DNA of 64,000 bases, taken from Macquaria australasica. Lineage: Eukaryota; Chordata; Actinopteri; Centrarchiformes; Percichthyidae. The stretch lies in assembly GCA_005408345.1 (NCBI GenBank), contig SEMN01000087.1:1178001-1242000 (forward strand), written 5' to 3'. The translations under genes were made by a program, and so were the position numbers. How positions within the stretch are numbered: the first letter of the stretch is position 1; every line of letters starts with the position of its first letter. The notes beneath the pieces are model-generated. The model worked only from the letters and a program-made list of their open reading frames with translations, made no database searches and was not told where the DNA came from. Below, one piece after another: positions 56,201 through 64,000 of the stretch.

Positions 56201-58857
56201 TTTGGATTAATATCAGGGAACTGTTGAAGGTAGGTTTGTGTTTATCACCTGCTGTTTCAGCTGCTGCTCGGAGGGTCTGTGGGGTGGACAGTTATGTTAA
56301 AATACGTGTTTGTCTGATATTGTGACTCACTGACTCCACTGTTGTCTGAGAGCGGAGTTCTTGGCTTTTTAAATGCAGGCACCCCACAGGCTACCTCAAC
56401 TAAAACTTGGACCCAGCCCCTTTTCTTTTCTTCTCCGGGGTTCCCTGCTGCTGTGTTACGACGCAGCACAGTAATGGATAGTAAGACAGAGACGGAAAAA
56501 GACATCTTACAAAGCGGGATTGCCATTGTTTTGGAGAGTTTCTGTATGACACAAAGTTCTGGACCAGTGCAGCTGTGAAATCCCTTTGAATGAGAGACAG
56601 CTGCCTCTGGCTCTTGTGCTTGGACAGGGAGGGCTGTACGGAGGGAAGGAAAGCTTCCCAGGCCAAGTCAAGCCTGCTCAGGCTTTCTCTCCAGCTCTCT
56701 CGCTCCCCCTTTTTTCCACCTCCACACTCAGTTATCTCCAGAGGGACAAGAGTCGGGGTATCCCTTAGAGTAGAATTGCAACAAAACGCAAACAAAGACA
56801 AACGCCAAGAAAGCAGTAGTCATCACGTCTTGTAAGAGACGTGGAGAGAGTTGATCATAAAAATAAAGTTAAGAAAAAAAAGAAGAGAAGTTGGCGAGGT
56901 GTGTGGAATCCCCCTTCCTCTTGCTGACTCATTTAAGCCATGTGTTTTTAATTTGCAATTTGACATAGGGTTTCCCACCTACAGTAACATTTAAACAGAA
57001 CTCACTGCAGCACATGTCGTATCATGTGTTAGGGCACATGGAGTTTACATTAACAAGCCCATTTTGTTGTCTACTTTTTCACCAAAATGACAGCTTAAAT
57101 GTAATCTGATGAGGTGTGTTGTAACATGACATCCGCCATAGTCCTTACAGACGTGGAGCAGTGCGAACGCCTGCCGTTCTCATCAAATCCCTGCTTTCTG
57201 TCAGCATTTGAGAGCAGACAGGTGTATCTTTCACAGCCACATGTCTTTCTGATTAATGGATGACTGTACGCGTTTGGGGTAAACGTACAGATCAGCTTTA
57301 CCTTTTAAGTGTGCTTGGTGGTGTAAGAGGAAGTGGTTTTAGAAGTGATATTATCTACATGCACAAAGAGGCTTTTTCTGTCCACATGAATTTTTAATCA
57401 AATGGGAGACAGACAAATCTACTATATATAACTGTATTCACATCAGTGAAATGAAATAAACATACATTTGAAAATACAAAGACTTCAGAATAAGGGGATT
57501 TTTGATTGATTAGGATTCAGCATTTTCCAAATGTACAGCCTAAAGACTTGCAAAATTATACACATACACATTAAACAATCAGCTTTACTTACTTTACTGC
57601 AGAGTTAATTACCACATTGTTTAAGATTAGGTTTTCACTTTCTCTCTTTGCTTCTTTCTAGATGGGCAGCAAATCTGGGAAATGGAAGCAACAGTGGACA
57701 AAGATAAGAGCCAGCCTGTACGTATTATACACCTTCTTTAAATACTTGTATGATACCTGTAAAGCACACCAAATATGTCAGTTGTCATGATCTACTAGTT
57801 CAGTTCAAACAAAAAGATCAGTTTCAGTACATAACTGAGCGCTGTCTTGTAGAGTATGCTGTTTGTGGAGGTGCCGTCCTACCGAGACACGTCCGTCTGC
57901 CAATCTGTCAAAGTGAACTTCTATGTGATTAACGGCAAGAGGAAGCGCAGCCAACCCCAACATTTCACCTACACACCACTGGCATGTAAGAATGTTGCTC
58001 AGCCTCTTTGTGGTATGCTTATATCATACTATGGGATTTGACTATAATGGTTATTGTTAGTACACAGAAACTCTTTGTAGAACATGATTTTTAAAGTGCA
58101 CTCTACGTCCTCTCAGAATCTTTACAGCCATCTCTTTATTTCCTCACAGCTCCATCCATCAAGACGGAGCCTATAGATGAGTATGAAGCAGACCACATGG
58201 GTTTTGCCATGCCTCAGATCTTGGGCTTATCCCCACATTCCTACTACCATAACCCACGCAGTGTCCTCCATCCAGACAACGGCCTGGTCCCCAGTTTGGC
58301 CTCCTGCCAGCGCCTCAGCTCCAGCCTGCCGAGCCAAGACGCACGTTTCCAGCAGCAGAGCCCGGCCATCGTCTACTCCCGCGGGGGCAAGAGTATGAGC
58401 GGCAGCCCTGGCCTTTATCAGCAGACTGGAGGGATGATGCCGGACCCCCACAGGTCAGTCCTGGTCCACACAGGCTCCCCGGCTCAGTCTGTAGGTCCCA
58501 TGAGTGCAGGCCAGCACCCTTCCATCATCCAGTTCTCTCCCACCAACCACCACCTGCTTCGGGCAGAAGACGCTCAAGCTCTCACTGCTCCACAGCCCGA
58601 CAACCAGCAGATCATCTACTGCGATGGCTACTCCCCGCAGGCAGCTGCCGCCCACTCACCCACACCCCCGCAGGCTCAGGCAGCAGTGACCCACCCTCAG
58701 CACTACCCCACCGTGATCCAGCAGCAGCCGTACGTGCAGAAGGGGCCGCAGAAAGGCCGGGCTCCGCCTGGCACGGGGCAGATGGAGGCTCCAGGAGACG
58801 GACAGAGGAGGGTGACGGTCAAGGAGGAGAACTTGGACCAGGCCTACCTAGATGATG
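47235..58857 (+). CDS. nfatc2: Nuclear factor of activated T cells 2 (NFAT1), two alternative first exons; 3' terminal exon uncertain
   Basis: Coding exons: 1b 47235-47292 or 1a 48744-48876, then 49270-50203, 50342-50510, 52576-52778, 52879-53051, 55301-55441, 57662-57717, 57853-57985 and 58150-58857. Both first exons end in phase 1 and join the same second exon. The long form to 58857 has 883 full codons. In 1a numbering the calcineurin-docking PRIEIT is 112-117, serine/proline-rich SP repeats follow, and the Rel DNA-binding loop [14 protein letters not shown] is 389-402. The 446-447 Arg-Ile matches the pair known to contact AP-1, and KRKR is 632-635. NFAT proteins are dephosphorylated by calcineurin on calcium entry, move to the nucleus and bind GGAAA sites, often with AP-1. 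nfatc2 rather than another paralogue is supported by sequence and by atp9a next door. Confidence 0.95.
47293..48743 (+). other. nfatc2: nfatc2 region between the two first exons, including the likely exon 1a promoter
   Basis: Intronic for transcripts starting upstream. The last 280 bp are GC-richer (AGGCGGG near 48490, several CpGs) and may be the exon 1a promoter and leader. A G16 run lies at 48210-48225. No other gene seen. Confidence 0.45.
48210..48225 (+). repeat. Poly-G run (16 G)
   Basis: Uninterrupted G16 about 0.5 kb upstream of nfatc2 exon 1a. Length may be uncertain because homopolymers are prone to assembly error. Confidence 0.85.
48744..48876 (+). CDS. nfatc2: nfatc2 first coding exon 1a
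   Basis: Encodes [20 protein letters not shown], then [24 protein letters not shown]. The acidic/aromatic [10 protein letters not shown] matches the transactivation segment of mammalian NFATC2 (LDFSILFDYE as recalled). Start context is weak (C at -3) but no other in-frame ATG lies close upstream. Donor CAAG|GTTTGT. Confidence 0.85.
49270..50203 (+). CDS. nfatc2: nfatc2 coding exon 2 (calcineurin-regulatory domain)
   Basis: Residues 45-356: [10 protein letters not shown] (calcineurin docking), [20 protein letters not shown] (serine-rich region), [20 protein letters not shown] and [13 protein letters not shown] (SP repeats), GKRTYD where mammals have KRRHS. Acceptor CTGCAG, donor GCAG|GTAAAT. 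The ATG at 49200 lies in the intron. Confidence 0.95.
50342..50510 (+). CDS. nfatc2: nfatc2 coding exon 3 (start of Rel homology region)
   Basis: Residues 356-412, [20 protein letters not shown] then [20 protein letters not shown] and [17 protein letters not shown], which includes the DNA-recognition loop. Donor CAG|GTACGG. Confidence 0.96.
52126..52208. repeat. (CT)n microsatellite with TTCC interruptions
   Basis: About 80 bp of CT repeats with periodic TTCC breaks, in nfatc2 intron 3 about 370 bp before exon 4. Confidence 0.9.
52576..52778 (+). CDS. nfatc2: nfatc2 coding exon 4 (Rel homology N-domain)
   Basis: Residues 413-480, [20 protein letters not shown] then [20 protein letters not shown] and on to [12 protein letters not shown]. 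Arg446-Ile447 fits the known AP-1 contact. Donor AT|GTGAGA. Confidence 0.96.
52879..53051 (+). CDS. nfatc2: nfatc2 coding exon 5 (Rel homology)
   Basis: Residues 480-538, [20 protein letters not shown] then [20 protein letters not shown] to ASHPIEC. The junction codon gives A-I-I-D, where mammals read A-T-I-D as I recall. Donor TGCT|GTAAGC. Confidence 0.96.
54588..54872. mobile_element. CGATTA-family repeat, copy G (forward)
   Basis: ACAACTAACGATTATTTTCA at the left, CTCCGACCAGCAGTCCAAAG core, TCGATCAACTAATCGATCAA at the right. Intron 5 of nfatc2, directly followed by a flank also seen after copy H. Confidence 0.7.
54896..55203. mobile_element. CGATTA-family repeat, copy H (forward, best preserved)
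   Basis: GGGCTGCAACTAATTATTAT at the left, TTGTCCGACCAACAGTCCAA core, CTAATCGACTAATCGTTTCA at the right. Intron 5 of nfatc2, about 100 bp before exon 6. Confidence 0.75.
55301..55441 (+). CDS. nfatc2: nfatc2 coding exon 6 (IPT/TIG C-domain of Rel region)
   Basis: Residues 538-585, [20 protein letters not shown] then [20 protein letters not shown] and IFMEKTQ. Acceptor GGCAG, donor CAGG|GTGAGT. Confidence 0.96.
57662..57717 (+). CDS. nfatc2: nfatc2 coding exon 7
   Basis: Residues 585-603, [20 protein letters not shown] 56-nt exon fixed by acceptor TTCTAG, donor CCT|GTACGT and both phases. Too short to appear as a free open frame. Confidence 0.95.
57853..57985 (+). CDS. nfatc2: nfatc2 coding exon 8 (end of Rel region, basic motif)
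   Basis: Residues 604-648, [20 protein letters not shown] then [28 protein letters not shown] (632-635) corresponds to the nuclear-localisation motif at the end of the Rel region. Acceptor TTGTAG, donor GCAT|GTAAGA. Confidence 0.96.
58150..58857 (+). CDS. nfatc2: nfatc2 coding exon 9 (C-terminal transactivation region)
   Basis: Residues 648-884. Opens [19 protein letters not shown] (KTEP sumoylation-type motif), runs through Gln/Pro-rich sequence, and ends [15 protein letters not shown] with donor GATG|GTGAGT. VKEEN is a second such motif. The ATG at 58197 is internal. Phase 1 donor requires a further exon. Confidence 0.95.
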
Positions 58858-59258
58858 GTGAGTGTAAGTTAATGCTTTTATACTCTGTGTGAATGGGATA
58901 GCTTGTTGTGTTATGTGGTGTGTGTCTTTATCAGCTAAGTGGAGAAAAGCAGGCAGACAAGTGATGGATAGTCCCTTTTTTATCAAAGACATGGATGATA
59001 AGACCCGGCAACAGAGATGTGACTCTTCTTAAGAACAATTCAAGGATATTTACAATATCTGCGCCATCTCCTTTTCACACACCCTGGTTTGATATACGTG
59101 CTATAGTATCTCTCTGAACAAAGCCAACAGAGCAAGCTCACACTGTTAAAACAATCCTCGTCAGGAGGTGTAGCTATGTTCCACTCAAGGTGGAAATAAC
59201 ACGGATTGTGAGTCATGTGTTTATACTTATGCTTGTCAACCCCATTACCCTCTGACAG

Positions 59259-59311
59259 AATTAATGTCAGGCCACATCCAGCAGCAGGAAGAGGGTGAAC
59301 CTCTTCCTTAA
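59259..59311 (+). CDS. nfatc2: Candidate terminal coding exon of nfatc2
   Basis: After CCCATTACCCTCTGACAG, joining phase 1 from 58857 gives DDELMSGHIQQQEEGEPLP and a TAA. Known mammalian NFATC2 alternative C-termini also follow DD in phase 1, one beginning ELID as I recall. The first residues EL agree, the rest does not. It would make a 900-residue protein. Splice context is reasonable, but this could be chance. Confidence 0.3.
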
Positions 59312-59903
59312 TTTGGAGTTAAAGGTTCTCCAAACTATATGATGTTTTACAATGTAATGACTCTGAAAGTATCACAGTATTTTTCTGTTCTTTAATTTGT
59401 GCCAGCCACGTGAGGTTTAAAGGCCGTTTGAGGTTCTCATCATGTTGCTCCATTCAACAATGTTCATTCTGCTGGTCGCAGGGGTTCGTCTGGCACGCCA
59501 CACATCAGGAAATTCGCTTTTTTTTTCTCTCTTTCTCGTGTTAAAGACAGAGAGGGAGGGAGAAAAAAGTGTCACTCTCCTGACTGCCTGGACATGTTGA
59601 CACTGTTATGAAGTGAAAAACAACTTCCATGGCAACCATTGTCAAACAGTGGAACGGGCTGCCTGGGAGAGCTGGGGAAAGCCTCTTTGTTTGTTATAGT
59701 TGGCCGGGGCTGCTCCTTGGCCTTACGCCCCTCGATTCTGTGGGGGAACCCACCAGAGGATTAGCTTTTTTTCCGAACATGGGATTCTGCCAATCCGGCA
59801 CAAGAAATTCCTATTTGCAGCTGCTCTCCTCTCCAGAAATCCAGCCTGATCCCTGTAAGATAGCGGGAGGGTGGAGGGTAGTTCGCAGGAAAAGGGAAGA
59901 GGC

Positions 59904-59921
59904 TGTGTGTGTGTGTGTGTT
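59904..59921. repeat. (TG)n microsatellite
   Basis: About nine TG units downstream of nfatc2 exon 9. Confidence 0.8.
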
Positions 59922-61527
59922 TCAATGGAAAAAATGAAACGAAGAAAAAAAGGCCAGCAATGGAATTTGTGTTTTTTGGATGGAACTTGCAGGGTTTCCC
60001 TCCGCAGTAAACAGCAACAGGGCTGTAAGTTGGTGAATTAACAAGGAGTTAGAGGAACAGTCAAACTGGGCCTCCTGTTTGATCCTCCCATCATCATAAA
60101 GTGATGACGGCCAGTCAGCTTCCCAAGGTGCCTCTGCATCTTTGTTCAATTTTAGTTTTTACTCAAATAGCACATTACCTTTTTCCCTGGAAATCTCATA
60201 AAAACTAATTGCAGGATTAGAATTGTTTTTAATTGCCTTCTTTTATCCCAAGAACTGCAGGAGATTTTATTATTTTAAAACTGCAATATAATAATTTTAT
60301 AATACCACATCCCTGAATGTTAAAACCTTTATTTATAATGCATCAACAGTTGCAGTTGGATGTTGGTGTGCCCCCTGCTTATCACTCCTACAGGTGATAA
60401 TCCACATACCCACATCATTTAATGAGGAAAACAAGGAGGGACTTCCCGATTATTTAAAAAAAAAGAAAAAAAAAAAAAAAAAAAAACTCAGACAGAAGAT
60501 AAGTGTGGTCCAAAAAGTCCCCCTGTGTTTGACTTTAAATACGATCCTGACCACAAAACAATCATTTAAGTTGGGACCTAACACATTTTCACCAAAGTGA
60601 GAATGTCAACATTACTCATCGAGACATGTGTTTCAGTCTGTAGTCATTTTTGGAAAAAAAAAGGGTGAAGCCACATCCTGGTATTGTCACAGTGTTGTGG
60701 TCGATAACTGTCACATCTCCGAGGTGCCTGAACTGTGTCAACTTTAGTGAGGAGTGTTAAATGAAAGTCAGGTATTTCATTTAGTAGCAAAACCTGGCTC
60801 ATGATCTCTCCCACGCAGAGGGCTTGTATCTTCAGCCCTCACACTAGTTCCCATGCCTCCTGTTGGAGCTCAAACAAGACAAAGACTGTTGATTGATATT
60901 TGCATTTATTTATTTATCTATTCAACTGAAAAAGAAGATAACAAAAGATACCTTTAGCCAGCCTTGTCGTTGGACCACAAAGGTCAAGAATGTCTGGTAT
61001 AGCTCACTGTTTGCCACATAGTTTGTGAAAACCGTAACAGAACCACTGGCATGGCGTACAAAGGCTGAGGGTGGCAGATTTAGTGGGTGTGGAATAAAGC
61101 CCAGAGGCAGTGGAGCAGGTGAAATTGTTCCAGCAGGTAGAGATCAGGGCAGGAGATATAAAGCACACAGCAACAGCCCGGTGGACACGCATTAGTCTCA
61201 GCTCACTTCCATCCCATTTGAAAGGCTTGATCAAATACACAACTTAGCCGTATCCAGACGGTGCTACAACCGTAGTGATGAGCCCATGACGACTGCTTTA
61301 ATTTACAGTGTACGAGTCCTTTCAGTAAGTTTGTTCATACATGTGGATTTGTTATCATCTTCCTCTTAAAGAATTGGTAATCTAAAACAATACTCACATG
61401 CCCCTTTGTACAGTGCAAGATTCATCGGTTGCTGTAATTGTTCCTTCACTCCATACTGTGAAGAGATCTCTTCCGAATGCAATTACACTGTAAGACAAGA
61501 GGGTCAAAGCCCACAGTCCTCGTTTTA

Positions 61528-61925
61528 ATGTCGAATGTCATTAGTTATGCAGGTATTTCATAAACCAAAGTATTGGACAAATTGAAACACTGACCTGTTG
61601 ATGGCTCTACATGAAAAGTCAGGTGATTACCAAACGTATTATCCTGCAGGGAACATACCAAATTTTGTACCAATCCATCCAATAGTTGTTGAGACATTTC
61701 ACTCAAAACCACAAATGTCAACCTCATGGTGGCGCTAGAGGTAAAGTCAGAGGATCACCAAAGTCATTAGGTTTCATCCTCTGGGGACCATGAATGTCTG
61801 TACGAAATTCCATGGCGATCCATTTAATAATTGTTGAGATATTTCAGTCTGGACCAAAGTGGTGGACTGACCAACCAACCAAGACATTGCCATCCCTACA
61901 GCCATGCTGCTAGCATGGCTAAAAA
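61528..61925. mobile_element. Dispersed teleost repeat (TGGTGGCGCTAGAGG ... GCTAGCATGGCTAAAA)
   Basis: TCATGGTGGCGCTAGAGGTA, AGTCAGAGGATCACCAAAGT, CTGGGGACCATGAATGTCTG and CATGCTGCTAGCATGGCTAA form a block I recall as highly repeated in percomorph genomes. Two internal near-repeats (CCAATAGTTGTTGAGACATTT and TAATAATTGTTGAGATATTT) suggest a duplicated unit. Non-coding. Confidence 0.65.
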
Positions 61926-63525
61926 TGTATTCGTGAGCTCATCTGAAGCTAATGTGAGTTAATCAGATCGAGTGGGTGTCTTCCAAAGTTCATTTTCTTA
62001 GTGTGAAATCCCCTCTTTGTGTTTCCATAGACAGTGTTGCTGATCTGTGGTGGATTGATAGTAACACAAAGAGGTAACTTCGTACTAAAGACTGTAACAT
62101 TAGAAATACCTGGTTGCTTCAACCAACTCTGACTGCTGACTGATGTATCTCCCATTTCTTCCATTGGAACCATATTAGAAAGGGATCTCCTCACAGCCAG
62201 TATAGAGAGAAGCGACCAATAACTCTTTCACTGTACATATGGGTGTGTGAGCATTGTTTGAAGACAGACTTGAAAAAATGTAAAACACCGGATCTGAGGT
62301 TAGATTGGTGGTTAGCCGTCAGTCCACTTACTCTACTTTCTCTTTTCTCTCTATGGTTTTCAGCTTCGTGCTGTCATTACAATCCCTCATCAGCCTCTCT
62401 CGAATCTATCCAGTCATACAAAACCCATGAACATACTGTGTGCCCTTCTACACACAAACACATACACTGTATTAACATGCAAATCCTTGTAGACACACAC
62501 ATTCCAGCTCACAGCAGGCAGTGCACAGCAACTGAGTCAGCTACTGTACAGGGTGTCTCTCTCTCTCTTCTCCCACCGTCGGTAAACAGTGCAGCTCATT
62601 GGTGCAGAACTCAGGAGCCAGACACTCACCTATTGAACAGACTAGCCCGAGTGTTCTCTGGGCCAGCCTCAAATAGCCAGTCCGTGCCAACCCTTCATTA
62701 GATTCAGTAAAGCCCCACTGTATGTTGCCCAACTGCGGCGCTCCTGCTGCTTCTCTAAGCTTGTTTTATGCTCAGGAAAAATCCTGTGGCACCGCTGGGG
62801 AGATGAAAGTTTCTCTAAGGCATTAGGTGTCAGAGGGAATTCCACTACAAACTAAAATAAACAGGGACGCTGATGTTGTGACGACAGCAGAGCACCCAGT
62901 TTGGCTGCTTCTGCAGTTTCGCAACTCTCAGATGGTGCTCTGGCTATAAAATGTGCTCAGTGTTCAGCTGCTGTATCGAGTTGTTTCTCTTTCTCATCTG
63001 CAAATGATCAGATAGAAAGGCAGCGGGAGAGACAGACAGACAAAGATTGATTTGTTGGATGGAAGAGAATCTCTAATTGCTTAATTAGATTTCACACTTC
63101 AGTGCAGTTGTGCTACATCATCATTTCAGTTAGAAATAATATCTTCTGTCCATTGATTCCTTTGCTTTTATTTACATCTTGATTGTTCTTAAATAAGAAC
63201 ACACCATCACCTTGCAACACTTACTTTTTTTAGCCAACTTTGTGGCGAGCTACCCATCACACTCTGTCACACCTTGTGTAGGTGAGATGGTGTCTGATGT
63301 CATTTTACATGTGTTTTAATAGTTGCAGCGTTCGTCCCACCACTATGTAAAGCAAGGCTTTAAATAGAGCTAACACAAGCCAACTGAATAAAGTTCCTTT
63401 ACCTCTAAAACAAGGCAGTGCAAGGCAGCAGCATTCAGTATTTTGCACAGCTGGTGTTTTTTTGAGTAGCGAATCTTAATATCTTAACATTTTTCATCTT
63501 TCACTCATTCTGTTGAGTTTAAGGG

Positions 63526-63927
63526 AATAGTTCGACTTAATAGCCTTCTTGCCAAGAGTTAAAGTAGATGAGAAGATCAATACCACTCTCATATTTGTCC
63601 GATGGATGTGAGGCCACAAGCCAGCAACCGATTAGCTTAGCTTAGTTTAGCATAAAGACTGGAAACAGGGGAAACAGCTAGCCTGGCTCTGTCCAAAGGT
63701 TTAAAAAAAATGCTAAAGCTCATTAATTAACACATTATTTCTTGTTGGTTTCATTACAAAAAACGAAGTGTAAAAACGTAGGCAGATTTCCCCATGTTTC
63801 CAAGCCTTATGCTAAGCTAAGCTAATCGGCTGCTGGCTATAGCGTGAGTATCGCGCTATTCAGTGTGGTATCGATCTTCTCATGTAACCCTTGGCAAGAA
63901 AGCAAATAAGCATATTATTTGTTGAAC
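63526..63927. mobile_element. Fold-back (long inverted repeat) element, TTAGCTTAGC family, copy 3
   Basis: The left arm (63526-63670) and the inverted right arm (63795-63927) share AGAAGATCAATACCAC/GTGGTATCGATCTTCT, GATTAGCTTAGCTTAG/CTAAGCTAAGCTAATC and CTTGCCAAGAGTTA/TAACCCTTGGCAAG. A loop of about 120 bp separates them. It is the only copy here with both arms. Confidence 0.75.
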
Positions 63928-64000
63928 TCAACAGGAACAACACCTTTTTAAATAAGAATTACACAACAAAACTACGGTAACATTTGTAGGGCAATAACTT

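Larger units (their letters stand above)
58858..64000 (+). other. nfatc2: nfatc2 downstream region (last intron or 3' untranslated region) with repeats
   Basis: Apart from the candidate exon at 59259, no coding sequence is recognised. It contains a (TG)n run at 59904-59921, an A-rich run at 60458-60486 and two interspersed repeats listed separately. Confidence 0.5.

Noticed and set aside
58858..58892. Read-through of nfatc2 exon 9 ([11 protein letters not shown]) as the natural C-terminus
   Set aside because: A strong donor GTGAGT at 58858 follows the conserved YLDD and known NFATC2 forms continue in another exon; intron retention is possible but not the default.
1..64000. CRISPR arrays, operons, phage or viral genes
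   Set aside because: No regularly spaced direct repeats with unique spacers and no prokaryotic gene layout; regular repeats are micro- or minisatellites and transposon relics.

Overview
This window is vertebrate nuclear DNA, most likely from a spiny-rayed (percomorph-type) teleost fish. It holds split genes with GT-AG introns of about 0.1 to 3 kb, many short dispersed DNA-transposon relics of kinds common in teleosts, microsatellites, and long 3' untranslated regions with AATAAA signals. I found no bacterial, phage, CRISPR or viral gene content.

Three protein genes lie head to tail on the + strand. (1) Positions 1-904 are the last two coding exons of a spalt-like zinc-finger gene, best called sall4; its 5' part is outside the window. 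(2) Positions 4960-37611 are a complete atp9a gene, a P4-type ATPase (putative phospholipid flippase). I resolved 28 coding exons whose phases all fit; they give a 1046-residue protein with DGET, PISL, DKTGT, KGA, TGDK and GDGxND motifs in place. (3) From 47235 onward is nfatc2, a calcium/calcineurin-regulated Rel-family transcription factor. It has two alternative first coding exons (47235 and 48744) and eight shared exons (49270-58857). The true terminal exon is either a short candidate at 59259-59311 or beyond the window.

The order SALL4-ATP9A-NFATC2, all in one orientation, is the arrangement I recall for human 20q13.2, so this is an old conserved block. The three products are not known to share a pathway. 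sall4 and nfatc2 encode transcription factors and atp9a an endosomal/Golgi membrane protein, so the linkage may reflect shared or embedded regulatory DNA.

The space between genes and inside introns is rich in transposon relics. One family with ends containing CGATTA/TAATCG motifs occurs eight times. There are also fold-back and inverted-repeat elements, two copies of one family each broken by a different later insertion, a perfect 9 x 12-bp minisatellite, and a G-rich tract. I see no previously undescribed biological system. The most interesting points are the conserved alternative nfatc2 N-terminus, the divergent candidate nfatc2 C-terminus, the changed linker nuclear-localisation motif in nfatc2, a weak splice donor in atp9a, and the nested-repeat history.
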